DNA of 64,000 nucleotides from Lepidostoma basale. Its lineage: Eukaryota; Arthropoda; Insecta; Trichoptera; Lepidostomatidae. Made by a program: the position numbers and the translations under genes. Every line of letters begins with the position of its first letter. Positions within the stretch are counted from its first letter, which is position 1. This document shows positions 44,427-55,589 of the stretch, piece after piece. The stretch is from assembly GCA_022606425.2 (NCBI GenBank), contig JAHDVF020000240.1, forward strand, positions 3,309,501 to 3,373,500, given 5' to 3'. The notes beneath the pieces were generated by a model. It was not told the origin of the DNA. It searched no databases and worked only from the letters and a program-made list of their open reading frames with translations.

Positions 44427-45680
44427 TACATAACTAACTAACTAACTAACCATTACGCCGTCTCCCCGGAGGGGTAGGCAGAAAGAATTGAACGCCACAC
44501 TGTTCTGTCCTGACATACTTATCTCGGTTCCTCTACATTCATACATCTTGTCATGCACGCACGTCGATTTCTCGAACTCCTCACGTGACCGATATTTAAT
44601 ATTTGATTGATTTGATCGTGCCACTTTTTCCTTGATCTTCCTCTTTTTTTTAGCTTCGTTCACGTCTTTTACATAATATACTTTCTTCACTCATTCTTTC
44701 CTTGTGTCCAAACCATTTTTTTGACGACCCTTTCATTATTTTGTTCATAACACTTTCATTCGCACCGCATTCACTTATTATACTTGCATTTGACACTCCA
44801 TCATATACAGATTTACCACACATTCCTTTTAGAGATCTCATTTCTACTGCATTTATTCTACTTTCATCTTTCTTTTGTCAGTTCCATGCTTCACTTCCAT
44901 ACATAAGGGTTGGCACAAGAAAACCATTATGCACTGCCATCTTAGTTTTTTTTTAAAAGGATTTAAAAACTAACTAACTAACCATCACGCCGTCTCCCCG
45001 AAGGGGTAGGCAGAAAGAATGGACTGCCACACTTTTCTTTCCTGACATATTTCTCTCGCTTCCTCAACATTCATACATCGTGTCATGCACGCGCGTCGAT
45101 TTCTCTGACTCCTCACATGGCCGACATTCAATATTTGATTTATTTGATCGTGCCACGTTTTCCTCGGTCTTCCTCTATTTCTGGTACCATTTACATCATT
45201 AACATATAATTTTTTTACCATTCTTTGTTCATTCATTCTTTCCATATGTCCAAACGATCTTAATGATCCTTTCATTATTTTGTTCATGACACCATCATTC
45301 GCACCGCATTCACTTCTTATATTTTCATTCGACACTCTATCATACACAGAATATCCACACATTCGTCTAAGAGATCTCATTTCTACTGCATTTATTCTAC
45401 TTTCATCCTTCCTTTGCCAGTTCCATGCTTCGCTTCCATACATAAGGGTCGGTAGAAGAACACCATTGTGCACTGCCATTCTAGCTTTTTTGGATAGGTT
45501 TTTGTTTGCGATGACAACTTTAAGTGCACCATTCACTTTGTTGCCTGCCCCAACCCTACTTTCAATATCCCTCTCCACTCTCCCATCTCTTGTAAACATA
45601 CTACCTAAATACACAAACTCAACAACTTGCTCCAAGTTTTCACCATTCACGCTAATGTTGAAAAGGATTTTGTTTGCGAT
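44427..45680 (-). mobile_element. LINE-A copy interrupted by another LINE-A
   Basis: The minus-strand sequence 44427-44964 covers the C-terminal region from MAVHNGFLVPTLMYGSEAWN to the tail, with many frame breaks. Its upstream continuation ('gtttgcgat', 45671-45680) lies on the far side of the inserted LINE-A at 44965-45660. Confidence 0.82.
44965..45660 (-). pseudogene. LINE-A C-terminal half inserted into LINE-A, 10-bp duplication
   Basis: A 236-codon open minus-strand stretch (44985-45695): NISVNGENLEQVVEFVYLGS, RVGAGNKVNGALKVVIANK, PTLMYGSEAWNWQRKDES, RRMCGYSVYDRVSNENI, GRPRKTWHDQINQILNVGHV, VWQSILSAYPFGETA, stop, GTTA tail. AAAAGGATTT at 44955-44964 is exactly repeated at 45661-45670. 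The uninterrupted frame and exact duplication suggest a relatively recent insertion. The first codons belong to the target. Confidence 0.92.
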
Positions 45681-45689
45681 ATTATTATA

Positions 45690-46030
45690 CATCATTATTA
45701 TATACTATTAACATTAAAAAAACATGACAATCTGATAAAAAACAGTTTTGCATGTAACATGGATGTTTAATGGATTCTAATTATAAAACAAACAAGGTAT
45801 TTATGTTCTAAAACTCGTTTCACAATAGTTCACAAGTCAAGATATAACTTTTTTTTAATAACTCTCAATAAATTATGTTATGATTACTACCGTTGAATAT
45901 TTTTTCGTACTTTTGCAATCGATAGCTTATTTGCACTTGTTATTTATGACAAGTGCAGTTTTAAAAGCGGAAAAAATCAGTGCCTCTGTGTATGAGATAT
46001 TAAAACATTATCACGATCGAGTATTTGAAA
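45690..46030. other. No gene seen
   Basis: A+T-rich non-coding sequence. Confidence 0.5.
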
Positions 46031-46035
46031 AAAAA

Positions 46036-46320
46036 ACTAACTAACTAACGATCACGCCATTTCCCCGGAGGGGTAGGCAGAGAGGATGGATCGCTCTGTC
46101 CTGGCATACCTCTCGGGATTCTTCTACATTCACACATCGTACTATGTACGCACGTCGATTAAACCGACTTCGAATGTGGCCGCCTTTTAGTAATTGATTA
46201 ATTTGGTCATGCCATGTTTTCCTCGGTCGTCCTCGGCTTCTTTTTCCACTCACGCTCCTTGTGTACAACTTTTTAACCATTCTTCTATCATCCATTCGTT
46301 CCACACGTTCCATATTTGAA
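46036..46320 (-). mobile_element. LINE-A fragment
   Basis: 90 codons (46041-46313): MERVERMDDRRMVKKLYTRS, SGKRSRGRPRKTWHDQINQL, then the degraded C terminus. Shares the TRSVSGKRSRGRPRKTW variant with 1373-1877, so these two form a subfamily. Confidence 0.82.
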
Positions 46321-46430
46321 AAAATAAATATTTTTTAAAGTCAAGATGAGAGATTGCATTGAATACGTTATAATTTATGCAACTACATAGCAAAGAAGTA
46401 CATAATTATATGTAATATTTATGGATACTC

Positions 46431-47411
46431 AAATGATTTTACTGAAATCTCTTGATGGAAGTTCATTTTTAAAAATAATTTAAAAAAATGTTGTTTTTTA
46501 ACTACTTCCACTTTTAACTATATTTCGACATCCACTGGTTTGGCAAGGCTCGTTGGCATCGACAGACTTGTGACACTATTGCAAACTGAGTCATTTAAAT
46601 ACATACAGATCAGGGGTGGTAAACATGATTCTATACAAAAATAATCTTCCTAGTAGTCCTTAATGTAGTAGTAGTCCAGACCAAGTAGTCCTTAATAACC
46701 AATCACTGTTTGATGACTCTCCTGTGTTTTCCCAATAATAAATAATAAATATTCCTGGAATTGATTACTACCGAAAAATTGTTCATTTAAATTAATCAAA
46801 TATTAAAAGTTGGTCATGTCAGAAGCCGGAAGAATCGACGTGCGTGTATGACTCGATGTATGAATGTAGAGGAAGCTAGAGAGGTGTGCCAGGATAGAGT
46901 AGTGTGGCGGTCCATTCTCTCTGCCTACCCCTGCGGGGAAACAGCGTGATGGTTTTGTTTGTGTTTGTTTGTTTGTAATAGATTAGGAAAACAGAAAAAC
47001 GCGATGCCAACCTAATGGGCCAAGAACTATAGCATAGTATTCAGTAATAATAAATACATAAGTACCAAAATTTCAAACGTTACATATAAATATGTCAGCT
47101 ATAATAAAATTTTAAATCCATTATATTGAATACGAATCTTCTTGAATACCTGTAATACCAATATTTAAATTCAGTTTATTTTATATGAATATTTGAAGAT
47201 TATTTTTGTATAGAATCATGTTTAACATCCCTGATCTGTATGTGTATAAAGGACTCAGTTTGCAATAGTGTCACCAGTCTGTAGATGCCAGCAGGCCTGG
47301 CGAAATCGGTCGCTTTCGAAATAAAGACAAAAGTGGAACTAGTCAAAAAACATCGTTTTATTTAATTATTATTTAAAATGAACTTCCATCAAGAGACTTC
47401 AGTAAATTTAT
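46431..47411. repeat. HP4 hairpin element, long form
   Basis: Arms of ~215 bases (46431-46647 and 47193-47411) are inverted copies: 'atgattttactgaaatctct' to 'catgattctatacaaaaata' on the left, mirrored on the right. The ~550-base loop includes a LINE-A scrap. Other HP4 copies are only the outer ~100 bases of each arm, so this may be closer to the original element. Confidence 0.78.
46793..46972 (+). mobile_element. LINE-A 3' end, GTTT tail
   Basis: 'aattaatcaaatattaaaag' through VWRSILSAYPCGETA-equivalent codons and the tail 'ttttgtttgtgtttgtttg'. Inserted in the HP4 loop. Confidence 0.82.
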
Positions 47412-47413
47412 TA

Positions 47414-47689
47414 AACTAACTAACTAACCATCACGCCGTCTCCCCGAAGGGGTAGGCAGAAATAATGGACTGCCACACCTTTCTTTCCTGACATATTTCT
47501 CTCGCTTCCTCAACATCCATATATCGTGTTATGCACGCGAGTCGATTTTGTCTGACTCCTCACATGGCCGACATTCAATATTTGATTTATTTGATCGTGC
47601 CACGTTTTCCTCGGTCTTCCTCTATTTCTGGTACCATTTACATCATTAACATATAATTTTTATACCATTCTTTCTTCATTCATTCTAAT
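47414..47689 (-). mobile_element. LINE-A 3' fragment
   Basis: GTTA tail (aactaactaacc) then the C-terminal region to the NEERMV.KLYVND-equivalent block; directly follows HP4. Confidence 0.82.
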
Positions 47690-48130
47690 ATATTTATGTA
47701 AATTTATTTGATTATCCAAAAAAAGTTTTGTTAAAATACGATGTTTGAAATTTTTTTTAATAATGTAAAACTTTTTATTAAATATTAATGAAAACGTCAG
47801 ATATTTATGATACATGGTGCTTAAACATTAAATGTGTATGTGAAGTACTTACTTAGTGCATTAATTTTTTTTTTCCGGACTGATCGATACAGCGTTGCAA
47901 TTATATGAAATAAATTCATAACTATAAAAAAGTGATTAATGCAATGTTTAATAACCGATGAACCAATAGTGCAGTTGCAACTATGACCTTATTTTTCGCA
48001 GCTGACTTTACGTATAAGAAAAAGCAGCAATTTGAAATATCAATAAACGCTCGTTATGTTCCAATTTTGAAATTTACGTCGCTGTCTTCTGACCCCATAT
48101 ATTTTTCACCGCGAGTTCTATCTAACCTTT
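47690..48130. other. No gene; short HP1 trace
   Basis: 47755-47800 matches an HP1 end ('taatgtaaaactttttatta', 'aatgaaaacgtcag'). The rest is unassigned. Confidence 0.45.
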
Positions 48131-48136
48131 ATTTTT

Positions 48137-48521
48137 TTTTAAAAACTAACTAACTAACCATCACGCCGTCTCCCCGAAAGGGTGGGCAGAAAGAATGGAC
48201 TGTCACACTTTTACTGATGCGGCACTCCATCCTTCTCTTTTCGCTCGGTTGCGAACCTCATCGCCACCAATAGGCATCTCCCGCGCACACTTCGATCGTC
48301 CAACACCCACAAAATAAATCTAAAACAAATAATATAAAATACAATGATATAAAATAAAATAACAAAATAAAAATAATTTAACACAAAATGTTATTTTTAG
48401 ATGGTGCACATATTGTTTATTTAATTTATGTTCCACGAATCCACCGTTTTTTAATTTAGCACATAATGTAATAACACATAATGTTTTTTTCGATGTTGCA
48501 CATGTTGACATGGACGATCCT
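48137..48521 (-). mobile_element. SINE-2, near full-length, minus strand
   Basis: GTTA tail at the low end, LINE-A-like 3' block, then the hairpin region with ~20 bases deleted (right outer arm and CACC/CATC side), then the A+T-rich body and 5' end near 48521 ('catgttgacatggacgatcc' reversed). Confirms the 5' boundary seen in Helitrons A and B. Confidence 0.75.
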
Positions 48522-48721
48522 TTTAGTAAGAGTGTTAATATTTTATTACCTTCATTATAGGGGATAATAATCACCAAGAATCATTTGAAAAAATCTTATT
48601 TTTGATCAATATATGGACAGCATTGATCAGTCAAATTAAAAATAAACCTGTATCTTTTATAAATTAAGAATAATAGCCACTGTGATTGGGTGAATTTTGT
48701 CGTTTTAATTTAAAGTTTATA

Positions 48722-48990
48722 CAGGCTGTTTTTTTTAGGGGTTCGGTTTTTAAACTGGCAATATTGTTTCTACAGACTGTCAATTTGACAGTTGACAATT
48801 GATTTGTAGTCAATACTTTGTGGCATTTTACCCAGTTGCTCATTAAAGGTGTCGATAATTGAACTTCACGATTGCGCTTCATTCAAGCTATCTGTGGCGC
48901 TCATATGCCCGAAATCAGATTTAAAAAATAATGGCATAAAATTATCTATTAAATAAAGCCAATATCATAGACATTAACATTATTTTAATG
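48722..48990 (+). mobile_element. Mariner-like MITE
   Basis: 'gttttttttaggggttcgg', 'actgtcaatttgacagttga', ending 'aataaagccaatatcataga', 'cattaacattattttaatg'. Same element inverted at 61830-62092. Shares its 5' ~130 bases with the coding Tc1/mariner-like start at 2385-2617, so it is probably an internally deleted derivative. Confidence 0.7.
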
Positions 48991-48994
48991 TTTT

Positions 48995-49410
48995 TTTTTT
49001 TCATATTGAATTATTATACTTAAAAAAAAATACCATTTATATAACAATGTAAGGCTGCTGAGAATTGCATGGAGAGGGTGGATAATTTTTTTAAAAGGGG
49101 ATACCACTGAAGATAAAGGAAAGAACCATCGTATGGTCCAGGAGTCGATAGTTTGATGTAAGTATAAATACTCGAATTGAAGAAACATGAAATAGTAAGA
49201 AAAATGGACTAAAAACATTAAACGCGTTTTTCTCAAAACTGTTTTTTTTTTAACTGGTCGCATCGATATCTCGAGCATTTAGTAACCGATTTTAAACTTT
49301 TTGTTTGTTTTATTTGTCTTTGCAATACCTATCCTTTAGCGTAGTCGATTTTTAAGGACTGTTTGAATTAAAAAAAGGGCAAAAAATATGTTTTTAATCG
49401 AATTGTTTTT
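48995..49410. other. No gene seen
   Basis: No supported frame or repeat. Confidence 0.45.
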
Positions 49411-49413
49411 AAT

Positions 49414-50275
49414 GAACTAACTAACTAACTATCACGTTGTCTCACCGAAGAGTAGGCAGAAATGGACCGCCACACAGTTATTACCTGACGTACTTCTCTC
49501 GCTTCTTTAACATTCATACATTCATGCACGAACATCGATTTCTTCGACTCCTCACGTGACCGAGTTTAAATATTTTATTGATTTGATCGTGACACGTTTT
49601 CCTCGGTCTTCTTCTATTTCTAGCTCCGTTTACATCGTTTACATACACTTTTCACACCATTCTATCTCCATTAATTATTTCCATGTGTCCAATCTATCTT
49701 AATGACCCTTTCATTTGCGTAAGACCAATAATGACATATGGCGTCGAAGCAAGGGCAGACACAGTAAGGACCAAATAAGTTTTGAAGACTTCCGAAATGA
49801 AGACACTGAGGACGATGGCAAGACACTTAGAGATCACGTGAGGAACACCTGAATAAGAGAGATGTGTGAGGTTGAGGATATTATAAGATGAAGATAAAAA
49901 AGGGACTGGTACGGTCATGTTCAAAGAATGGACTCCACCAGACTCCCCTATATTGCATTGCATAATCAACCTCATGGGACTCGTCCTCGTGGAAGACCTC
50001 CTAAAAAATGGAAGGACAGCTGGGAGTCTACCTCACAGGAGGAACAACACTCTGAAGAACAGACCACATAGGTCTGCAATAAAGCAGAAGAAGAAGACTT
50101 TCATTTGCACTGAAATCACTTCTTATATTTGCATTTGACACCATCACACACAGATCTACCACACATTCGTCAAAGAGATCTTATTTCTACTGTTTTTTTT
50201 TTCAATTTCATCCTTTGCCAGTTTTGTGCTTCATTTCCATACATAAGGGTCGTCACAAGAATACTTTTGTGAAGA
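49414..50275 (-). mobile_element. LINE-A copy split by LINE-B
   Basis: The tail and C terminus are at 49414-49718 and the upstream part (MRSLRRMCG.. back to a LMYGSEAQNWQRM-like block) at 50098-50275. The two halves join in the middle of the NKIMKGSLR.. region when the insert is removed. Confidence 0.82.
49719..50097 (+). mobile_element. LINE-B insertion with 11-bp duplication
   Basis: CTTTCATTTGC at 49708-49718 is exactly repeated at 50098-50108. The insert encodes VRPIMTYGVEARADTVRTK, KTSEMKTLRTMA, 'DWYGHVQRMDSTRLPYIALH', GTRPRGRPPKKWKDSWES and ends 'gcagaagaagaaga'. It gives the exact 3' terminus of LINE-B. The frame is broken. Confidence 0.9.
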
Positions 50276-50294
50276 TATTTATTAAAATGCAAAT

Positions 50295-50592
50295 ATTTCA
50301 TTGTGTAAACATTATTGTTAAGTTATTAATATGTATGGAAAAACGATTGTTTAAGGAGATTTATTAAAGTATTTATGTATGACATGTTTCGCCCAGGCAT
50401 TATCAAATGTTTTCGCCCTTCTTAGTCATTATCAAAAGCCATTTAATGGGTGAAACACCTGACCTTAGAAGGGTGAAACATGTCATACATAAATACTATA
50501 TTAAAACTCCTCGAAAACTATCGTTTTTTCATACATATTAATAATTTAATACGGAGTTTTACATCATTATTCAAGAAACAACAAATTAATGT
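50295..50592. repeat. HP1 hairpin MITE
   Basis: Inverted halves with 'atttatgtatgacatgtttc' / 'gaaacatgtcatacataaat', an extra internal duplication of the 'cattatcaaa' block, and the right end 'catcattattcaagaaac'. Confidence 0.78.
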
Positions 50593-50599
50593 TAACGTT

Positions 50600-51130
50600 T
50601 ACCCGGGTCCGCTCTATATTAGTCAAAGATAAGTAGGTCAAATTTAGTATTATGAAAACTACAGTTGGATATATTATTTAACTATTACGAAGGATTCAAA
50701 TAATCCGCCCCTTACGCTTTGTTTCCTCGCGTCTAAATAATTCTGAAACGATATTCATCGAATAAGTAATGTTGATATGGGTAACGTTAAGAAAACATGA
50801 ATTAAGAATGACATTTGGTACGAGGAAGGACTGTATTATACCAAAACCGAATCAAGGAAAGCATGAATAAATTAAACCATTCTAACATTAGACACAGCCA
50901 TAATGAACATTATATTACTATCGATTTTGTCAATCAATATCACATACGCAATACACTGTTACAAGTTTACTACTTCATAATGAAGAAAATATTTATAAAT
51001 ATATTGTTTTAAATTTTTTACCCGATTTTCCGTCATATTTTCCAGGTAATGATATTTCTTAATAATCAAGGCATTATCAAATATCAATATGATGATCTGA
51101 TATGAATTTGATAATCTGAATAAAACATGG
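50600..51130. other. No gene recognised
   Basis: A 65-codon frame (50815-51012) shows no motif I know. 51065-51130 has an 'ataatctgat'-type inverted trace. Confidence 0.45.
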
Positions 51131-51133
51131 GAC

Positions 51134-51808
51134 AAACTAACTAACTAACTAACCATCACGCCGTCTCCCTGAAGGGGTAGGCAGAAATAATGGACTGCCA
51201 CACTTTCCTTTCCAGACATATTTCTCTCGCTTCCTCAACATTCATACATCGTGTCATGCACGCGCGTCGATTTCTCTGACTCCTCACGTGGCCGATATTC
51301 AATATTTGATTTATTTGATCGTGCCACGTTTTCCTCGGTCTTCCTCTATTTCTGGTTCCATTTACATCGTTAACATATAATTTCGTTATCATTCTTTCTT
51401 AATTCATTGTGTCCATATGTCCAAATCATCTTATTGATCCTTTCATTATTTTGTTCATAACACCATCATTCGCACCGCATTCACTTCTTATATTTTCATT
51501 CGACACTTTATCATACACAGAGCATGTACACATTCGTGATTTCTACTGTTCTACATTTATTCTACTTTCATCCTTCTTTTGCCACTTCCATGCTTCTCTT
51601 CTATACAAAATGGTCGGTAGAAGAACACCATTGTGCACTGCCATTCTAGTTTTTTTAGATAGGCTTTTGTTTGCGATTACAACTTTAAGTGCACCATTCA
51701 CTTTGTTGCCTGCCCCAACCCTTCTTTCAATATTCCTCTCCGCTCGCCCATCTTTTGTAAACATACTACCCAAATACACGAACTCATCTATTTGCTCCAA
51801 ATTAACAT
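51134..51808 (-). mobile_element. LINE-A C-terminal half
   Basis: Two readable minus-strand stretches: 51543-51800 (EQIDEFVYLGSMFTKDGRAE, RVGAGNKVNGALKVVIANK, MAVHNGVLLPTILY) and 51156-51392 (NDVNGTRNRGRPRKTWHDQI to VWQSIISAYPFRETA), joined through a frame-broken middle. GTTA tail at 51134-51150. Confidence 0.88.
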
Positions 51809-51879
51809 GTGTAATTGTTATTAATTTGATTTTTAATAATGAAAAGAAACAATATCATACAAAATATTATTAAAAAAAG

Positions 51880-52130
51880 TTTTTTATAATAATGAAATAA
51901 AACGACGTTTATTAAAAACTATTTCCTCTTTTGTATTTATTTCAACAGCGATCGGTCAAGTCTGGACTAGACTATCGATGGCGAAACCGGTCGCTGTCGA
52001 AATAAAGATAAAAGGGGAAATAGTAAAATCATTCGATTATCTTTAAAAAGTTATATACGAGTATTAGTAAGAAAATATACATATATGAATTTTTTAATAT
52101 TTACAATGAACTTCGACCAAGAAATTTCAA
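51880..52130. repeat. HP4 hairpin element
   Basis: 'gaaataaaacgacgtttatt', 'caacagcgatcgg' mirrored by 'ccggtcgctgtcga', 'aaaaggggaaatagt'. The loop is deleted down to 'ctatcgatggcgaaacc'. Confidence 0.75.
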
Positions 52131-52159
52131 TTAACAACATTCGAATTTTGATATTTATT

Positions 52160-52435
52160 AACTAACTAACTAACTAACCATTACGCCGTCTCCCCTAAGG
52201 GGTAGCCCGAAAGATGGACTACCACAATATTCTTTTCTGACATTTCTTTTGATTCCTCAATATTCATACATCGTGTGATACACGAACGTCGATTTCTTCG
52301 ACTCTTGTTCCATTTATTACATCGTTAACATATACGTTTTTTTAACCATTATTTCTTATTCATTCTTTCCATATGTCAAAACCATCTTAATTTACTTTAA
52401 TAACACTTTCATTTGCACCGCATTAACATATTATA
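52160..52435 (-). mobile_element. LINE-A 3' fragment with deletions
   Basis: GTTA tail then a diverged C-terminal region; the segment between the RNRRACMTR- and NVNGT-equivalent blocks is shortened. Confidence 0.75.
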
Positions 52436-52439
52436 TTTT

Positions 52440-52920
52440 AGAAAAGCTTTAGGATAAAATTGAATTCGTATATAGCGCAATGTATAGGAACTTTTATTTT
52501 TTGCTATAAAGATTAATTAATATAAATCATATCTGTATTTGCAGACTTGAGTAGCACTTGACAAAGCAATATACTTGAGAACAGACAAGAGCACTAATGA
52601 CCTCTCAATAGAACTGATATGACTCCGTATTTATAATACAGATCTGTGTGAAAACTTGATAGACTAAGAAACTGATGCTGTACGCACCAGAAGATGAATA
52701 TCCAGAACCGGATTTGATCTTAATTAAGACGCATCATTAATACATGTTACTTTGATATTTTAAATTAGATAGGCTGGTCGTTAACTTCGCAGGAGGTTGT
52801 CAAGATTTTTTATGTTATTGCAAGCTTGCAATTATCAAATGCTGTCTATTTGAAATAAGTGTGTATTAGAGAAAATGCAAGTGGATGTGTACTTTCATCT
52901 TCTTCTTAAACTCATTTCTC
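52440..52920. other. No gene seen
   Basis: No supported feature. Confidence 0.45.
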
Positions 52921-52931
52921 ATGATCTATAC

Positions 52932-53202
52932 CAGTGATTCCCAAAGTGGTCTATATAGACACCCAGGGGTCCACGACAACTATCAGGGGGTCTACGACAG
53001 TTGCAAATCGGGGGTCCACGAGATGGCTCAACTAAATTGAAGCCGAATATTGAAACGCAAAAGGAATATAGAAATCTTCGGCGAACTTTTTTTTTAGCTC
53101 ATTTAGGGAAAATCGTACAATCAATTAGGAAAGCAGGGGGTCTACAAGAATAAGAAAAAATCGGCAAAGGGTCTACGGGACAAAACAGTTTGGGAACCTC
53201 TG
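52932..53202. mobile_element. hAT-like MITE (271 bp), complete
   Basis: Ends CAGTGATTCCCAAAGTGG (left) and the inverse of CAGAGGTTCCCAAAC (right). The flanking 8-mers ATCTATAC (52924-52931) and ATCTGTAC (53203-53210) agree at 7 of 8. Interior has repeated 'gggggtctacgac' units. No transposase. Truncated relatives at 31395-31551 and 43125-43276. Confidence 0.85.
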
Positions 53203-53214
53203 ATCTGTACGTTT

Positions 53215-53350
53215 CGCCATGCGCTCCTGTCACCGACCAGCCTCCAGGCTGCAGCTATTGAGTGACCAATCAGCGTCCTGATTTGATCGGACCAGCGGCT
53301 CTGTGAGCTTTATTGTGGGCACTTTTCCTCTACCAGCATTATGAGCTTTT
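53215..53350 (-). mobile_element. LINE-E C-terminal scrap
   Basis: The minus strand has an 'SRWSDQIRTLIGHSIAAAW' trace, similar to 57437-57622 (RWSYKIRELTGLSLAAAW). A short 3' fragment of a LINE whose protein ends MGK.EG.R..GRPPsRW. Confidence 0.6.
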
Positions 53351-53436
53351 CAAAGTTTTCCTGATATGATCATAATATTTAAACATTGTCTGAGAGTACA
53401 CCCGCGAGAAGAATAGAAAAAAACTATACGTTTTAC

Positions 53437-53893
53437 TAACAAACTAACTAACCATCACGCCGTCTCTCCGAAGGGGTAGGAAGAAAGAATGGACTGCCAC
53501 ACTTTTCTTTCCTTACATATTTCTCTCGTTTCATGCACATTCATTCAATATTTGATTTATTTGATAATGCCACATTTTCTTCGGTCTTCCTCTATTTCTG
53601 GTTCCATTTATACATCGTAAACATATCATTTTTTTCTATTATTTCTTCATTCATTTTTTCCATATGTCCTAACCATCTTAATGATCCTTTCATTATTTTG
53701 TTCATAACACCATCATGCGCCCTGCATTCACTTCTTATATTTTAATTCGACACTCCATCATACACAGAGTATCACACATTCGTTTAAGAGATCTCATTTC
53801 TAGTGCATTTATTCCACTTATATCCTTCTTTTGCCAGTTCCATGATTCGCTTCCATACATAAGGACACCATTGTGTACCTGTGACACCTCAGT
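53437..53893 (-). mobile_element. LINE-A C-terminal fragment
   Basis: From an MYGSESWNWQKKDISGI-like block to a GTTA-type tail (aacaaactaactaacc), with a deletion that removes the RRACMTR block. Frame broken. Confidence 0.82.
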
Positions 53894-53962
53894 AACTATT
53901 GTGCATGGCGTTTATCATTAAAATTATTACAGGAAGATCGATGAATCCATTTTATGAGTTTT

Positions 53963-54130
53963 AAAGTATTAATTTATTGTTTCTTGAACAATGATGTTAA
54001 ATAATTAATACGAATGAAAACGTCAGTTTTGAAGAAGTTTTATTATATGTCATGGGAATAACATGTTTCGCCCGTCTAAGGCATTATCAAATATCCTAGA
54101 AAACTGACGTTTTCATTCATATTAATTATA
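53963..54130. repeat. HP1 hairpin, half deleted
   Basis: The left half is complete to 'cattatcaaat', then jumps to the right-end 'cctagaaaactgacgttttc'. Confidence 0.72.
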
Positions 54131-54134
54131 CAAT

Positions 54135-54415
54135 ATTAATTGTGAGTGATAATAAAATAAAACGGTGTTTTTTAACTACTTCCACTCTTGTCTTTATTTC
54201 GACAGCGACCGGTTTCGCTATGCTCACATGCATCGACAGACTGGTTGGTGTCTGTCGATGTCGATCCCCAGTCTGTCGATGCCAGCGAGTCTGGCGAAAC
54301 CGGTTTCTGTCGAAATATAGACAAAAGTAGTTAAAAACACTGTTTTATTTCATTATTATTTAAAATTAACTTTCATCAAGAGATTTCAGTGAAATCATTT
54401 GATTATTTTAATTGA
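54135..54415. repeat. HP4 hairpin with hammerhead-like loop
   Basis: Arms 'ttttttaactacttccactc' / 'aaaagtagttaaaaac'. Loop at 54273-54300: CTGTCGA, T, GCCAG/CTGGC stem, GAAAC, then CGGTTT. Tandem duplication of the 'ctgtcgatg' block at 54251-54280. Confidence 0.72.
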
Positions 54416-54419
54416 TAGT

Positions 54420-55140
54420 GGTTTATAAAAGTGTATGATTGAATTATTAAACTAGGAGAAGAATATTTCCTTTTAATATCCCGGGTACATCCTGTTCGGG
54501 ACGCCTGGCGTCTGGCGTATAATAGGCGAACTAGCCAGACGCCTTCCCTATTGGACCGCGAATGGTGATTATTCTATCACCATATCGCTTCATAAAGATC
54601 TCCTCTGAAGATGTGATTTCTAATTAGCGTTTCTCGTGCCCTGTAATAAGACTTTGAGAGACTATTACCGGTATATACTTCGTTATTTAGTTCACTTATA
54701 CAACGAATACAGAGTTTATTACAAAAAAAAAGTTCTAATACGTAAGAAATACGTCGTTCGCTAATTGTTAATCGTGTTCATATTGCTTATCTCTAGTACA
54801 TTTATTTATTAATCCTTCTTCTTTACTGTTCTAAATATTTTTTACTTGTCTTAGGCTTAATTTTTAATGTTACTGTACTAAAATGTTTTTAGATTTATGT
54901 CAATTATCTGTATCAAATTAATTCCGTTAATATCAAAATAAATAAATATTTATTTATTTACTATTTTTGACAAAAACAAAAAATAACATGTTTAGTAACA
55001 AAGGTAATTAATATTTGCATACATAGACATACAACTAAAATATAACGGCAAAATATAAAAACGAGAATAAGGATAACACAATTGAAAATAGAAATTACGT
55101 ATGTGAGATAGAAGAGAAATATTCATAAAAATAATTTGGC
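54420..55140. other. No gene recognised
   Basis: 54480-54600 contains a 'cgcctggcgtctggcg' / 'gccagacgcc' inverted pair of unknown nature. Otherwise A+T-rich. Confidence 0.45.
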
Positions 55141-55162
55141 TGTAAAATGTCAAAAATAGATC

Positions 55163-55480
55163 ATGCCTCTATATAAGGGAAAGGGGTCGTGTATGGACTG
55201 TGGAAATCACCGGGCAATAAGTTTATTAAGCGCCGTTGGTAAACTCTACGGTCGAATTTTAATAGAAAGAGTAAAAAAGACGACGACTGAAAGAGTATGG
55301 GATGTTCAAGGCGCTTTTATGACCAGAAGAGGATGTATGGATCAGATTTTTGCACTTCGAACGCTTGCGGCTTTTATGGCCAAAAACCGTAAGCTTTTCT
55401 GTGCGTTTGTCGATTTGCAAAAAGCCTATGATCGAGTGAAAAGAGAAGACAATAAATTAATAGCGAGACAGGAAATTTAA
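55163..55480 (+). pseudogene. LINE reverse transcriptase N-terminal motifs
   Basis: 105 codons: MPLYKGKGSCMDCGNHRAIS (RT motif 1), LLSAVGKLYGRILIERVKK, VQGAFMTRRGCMDQIFALR (motif 2), then CAFVDLQKAYDRVKRE (motif A, with the first catalytic Asp). It stops just where the LINE-A copy at 41868 begins (DRGKLWEIL), so it could be the upstream part of the same family; no overlap exists to prove this. No tail, and both ends are abrupt. Confidence 0.8.
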
Positions 55481-55589
55481 TTATAACTTCAATAGAATCA
55501 AACGTTTAACTGTATTTAGACCTGAACAAATAAACCAGTATGTTTCAAACGGCTACGTATTTATTTTTCGTTACATTTAATATTTTCCC

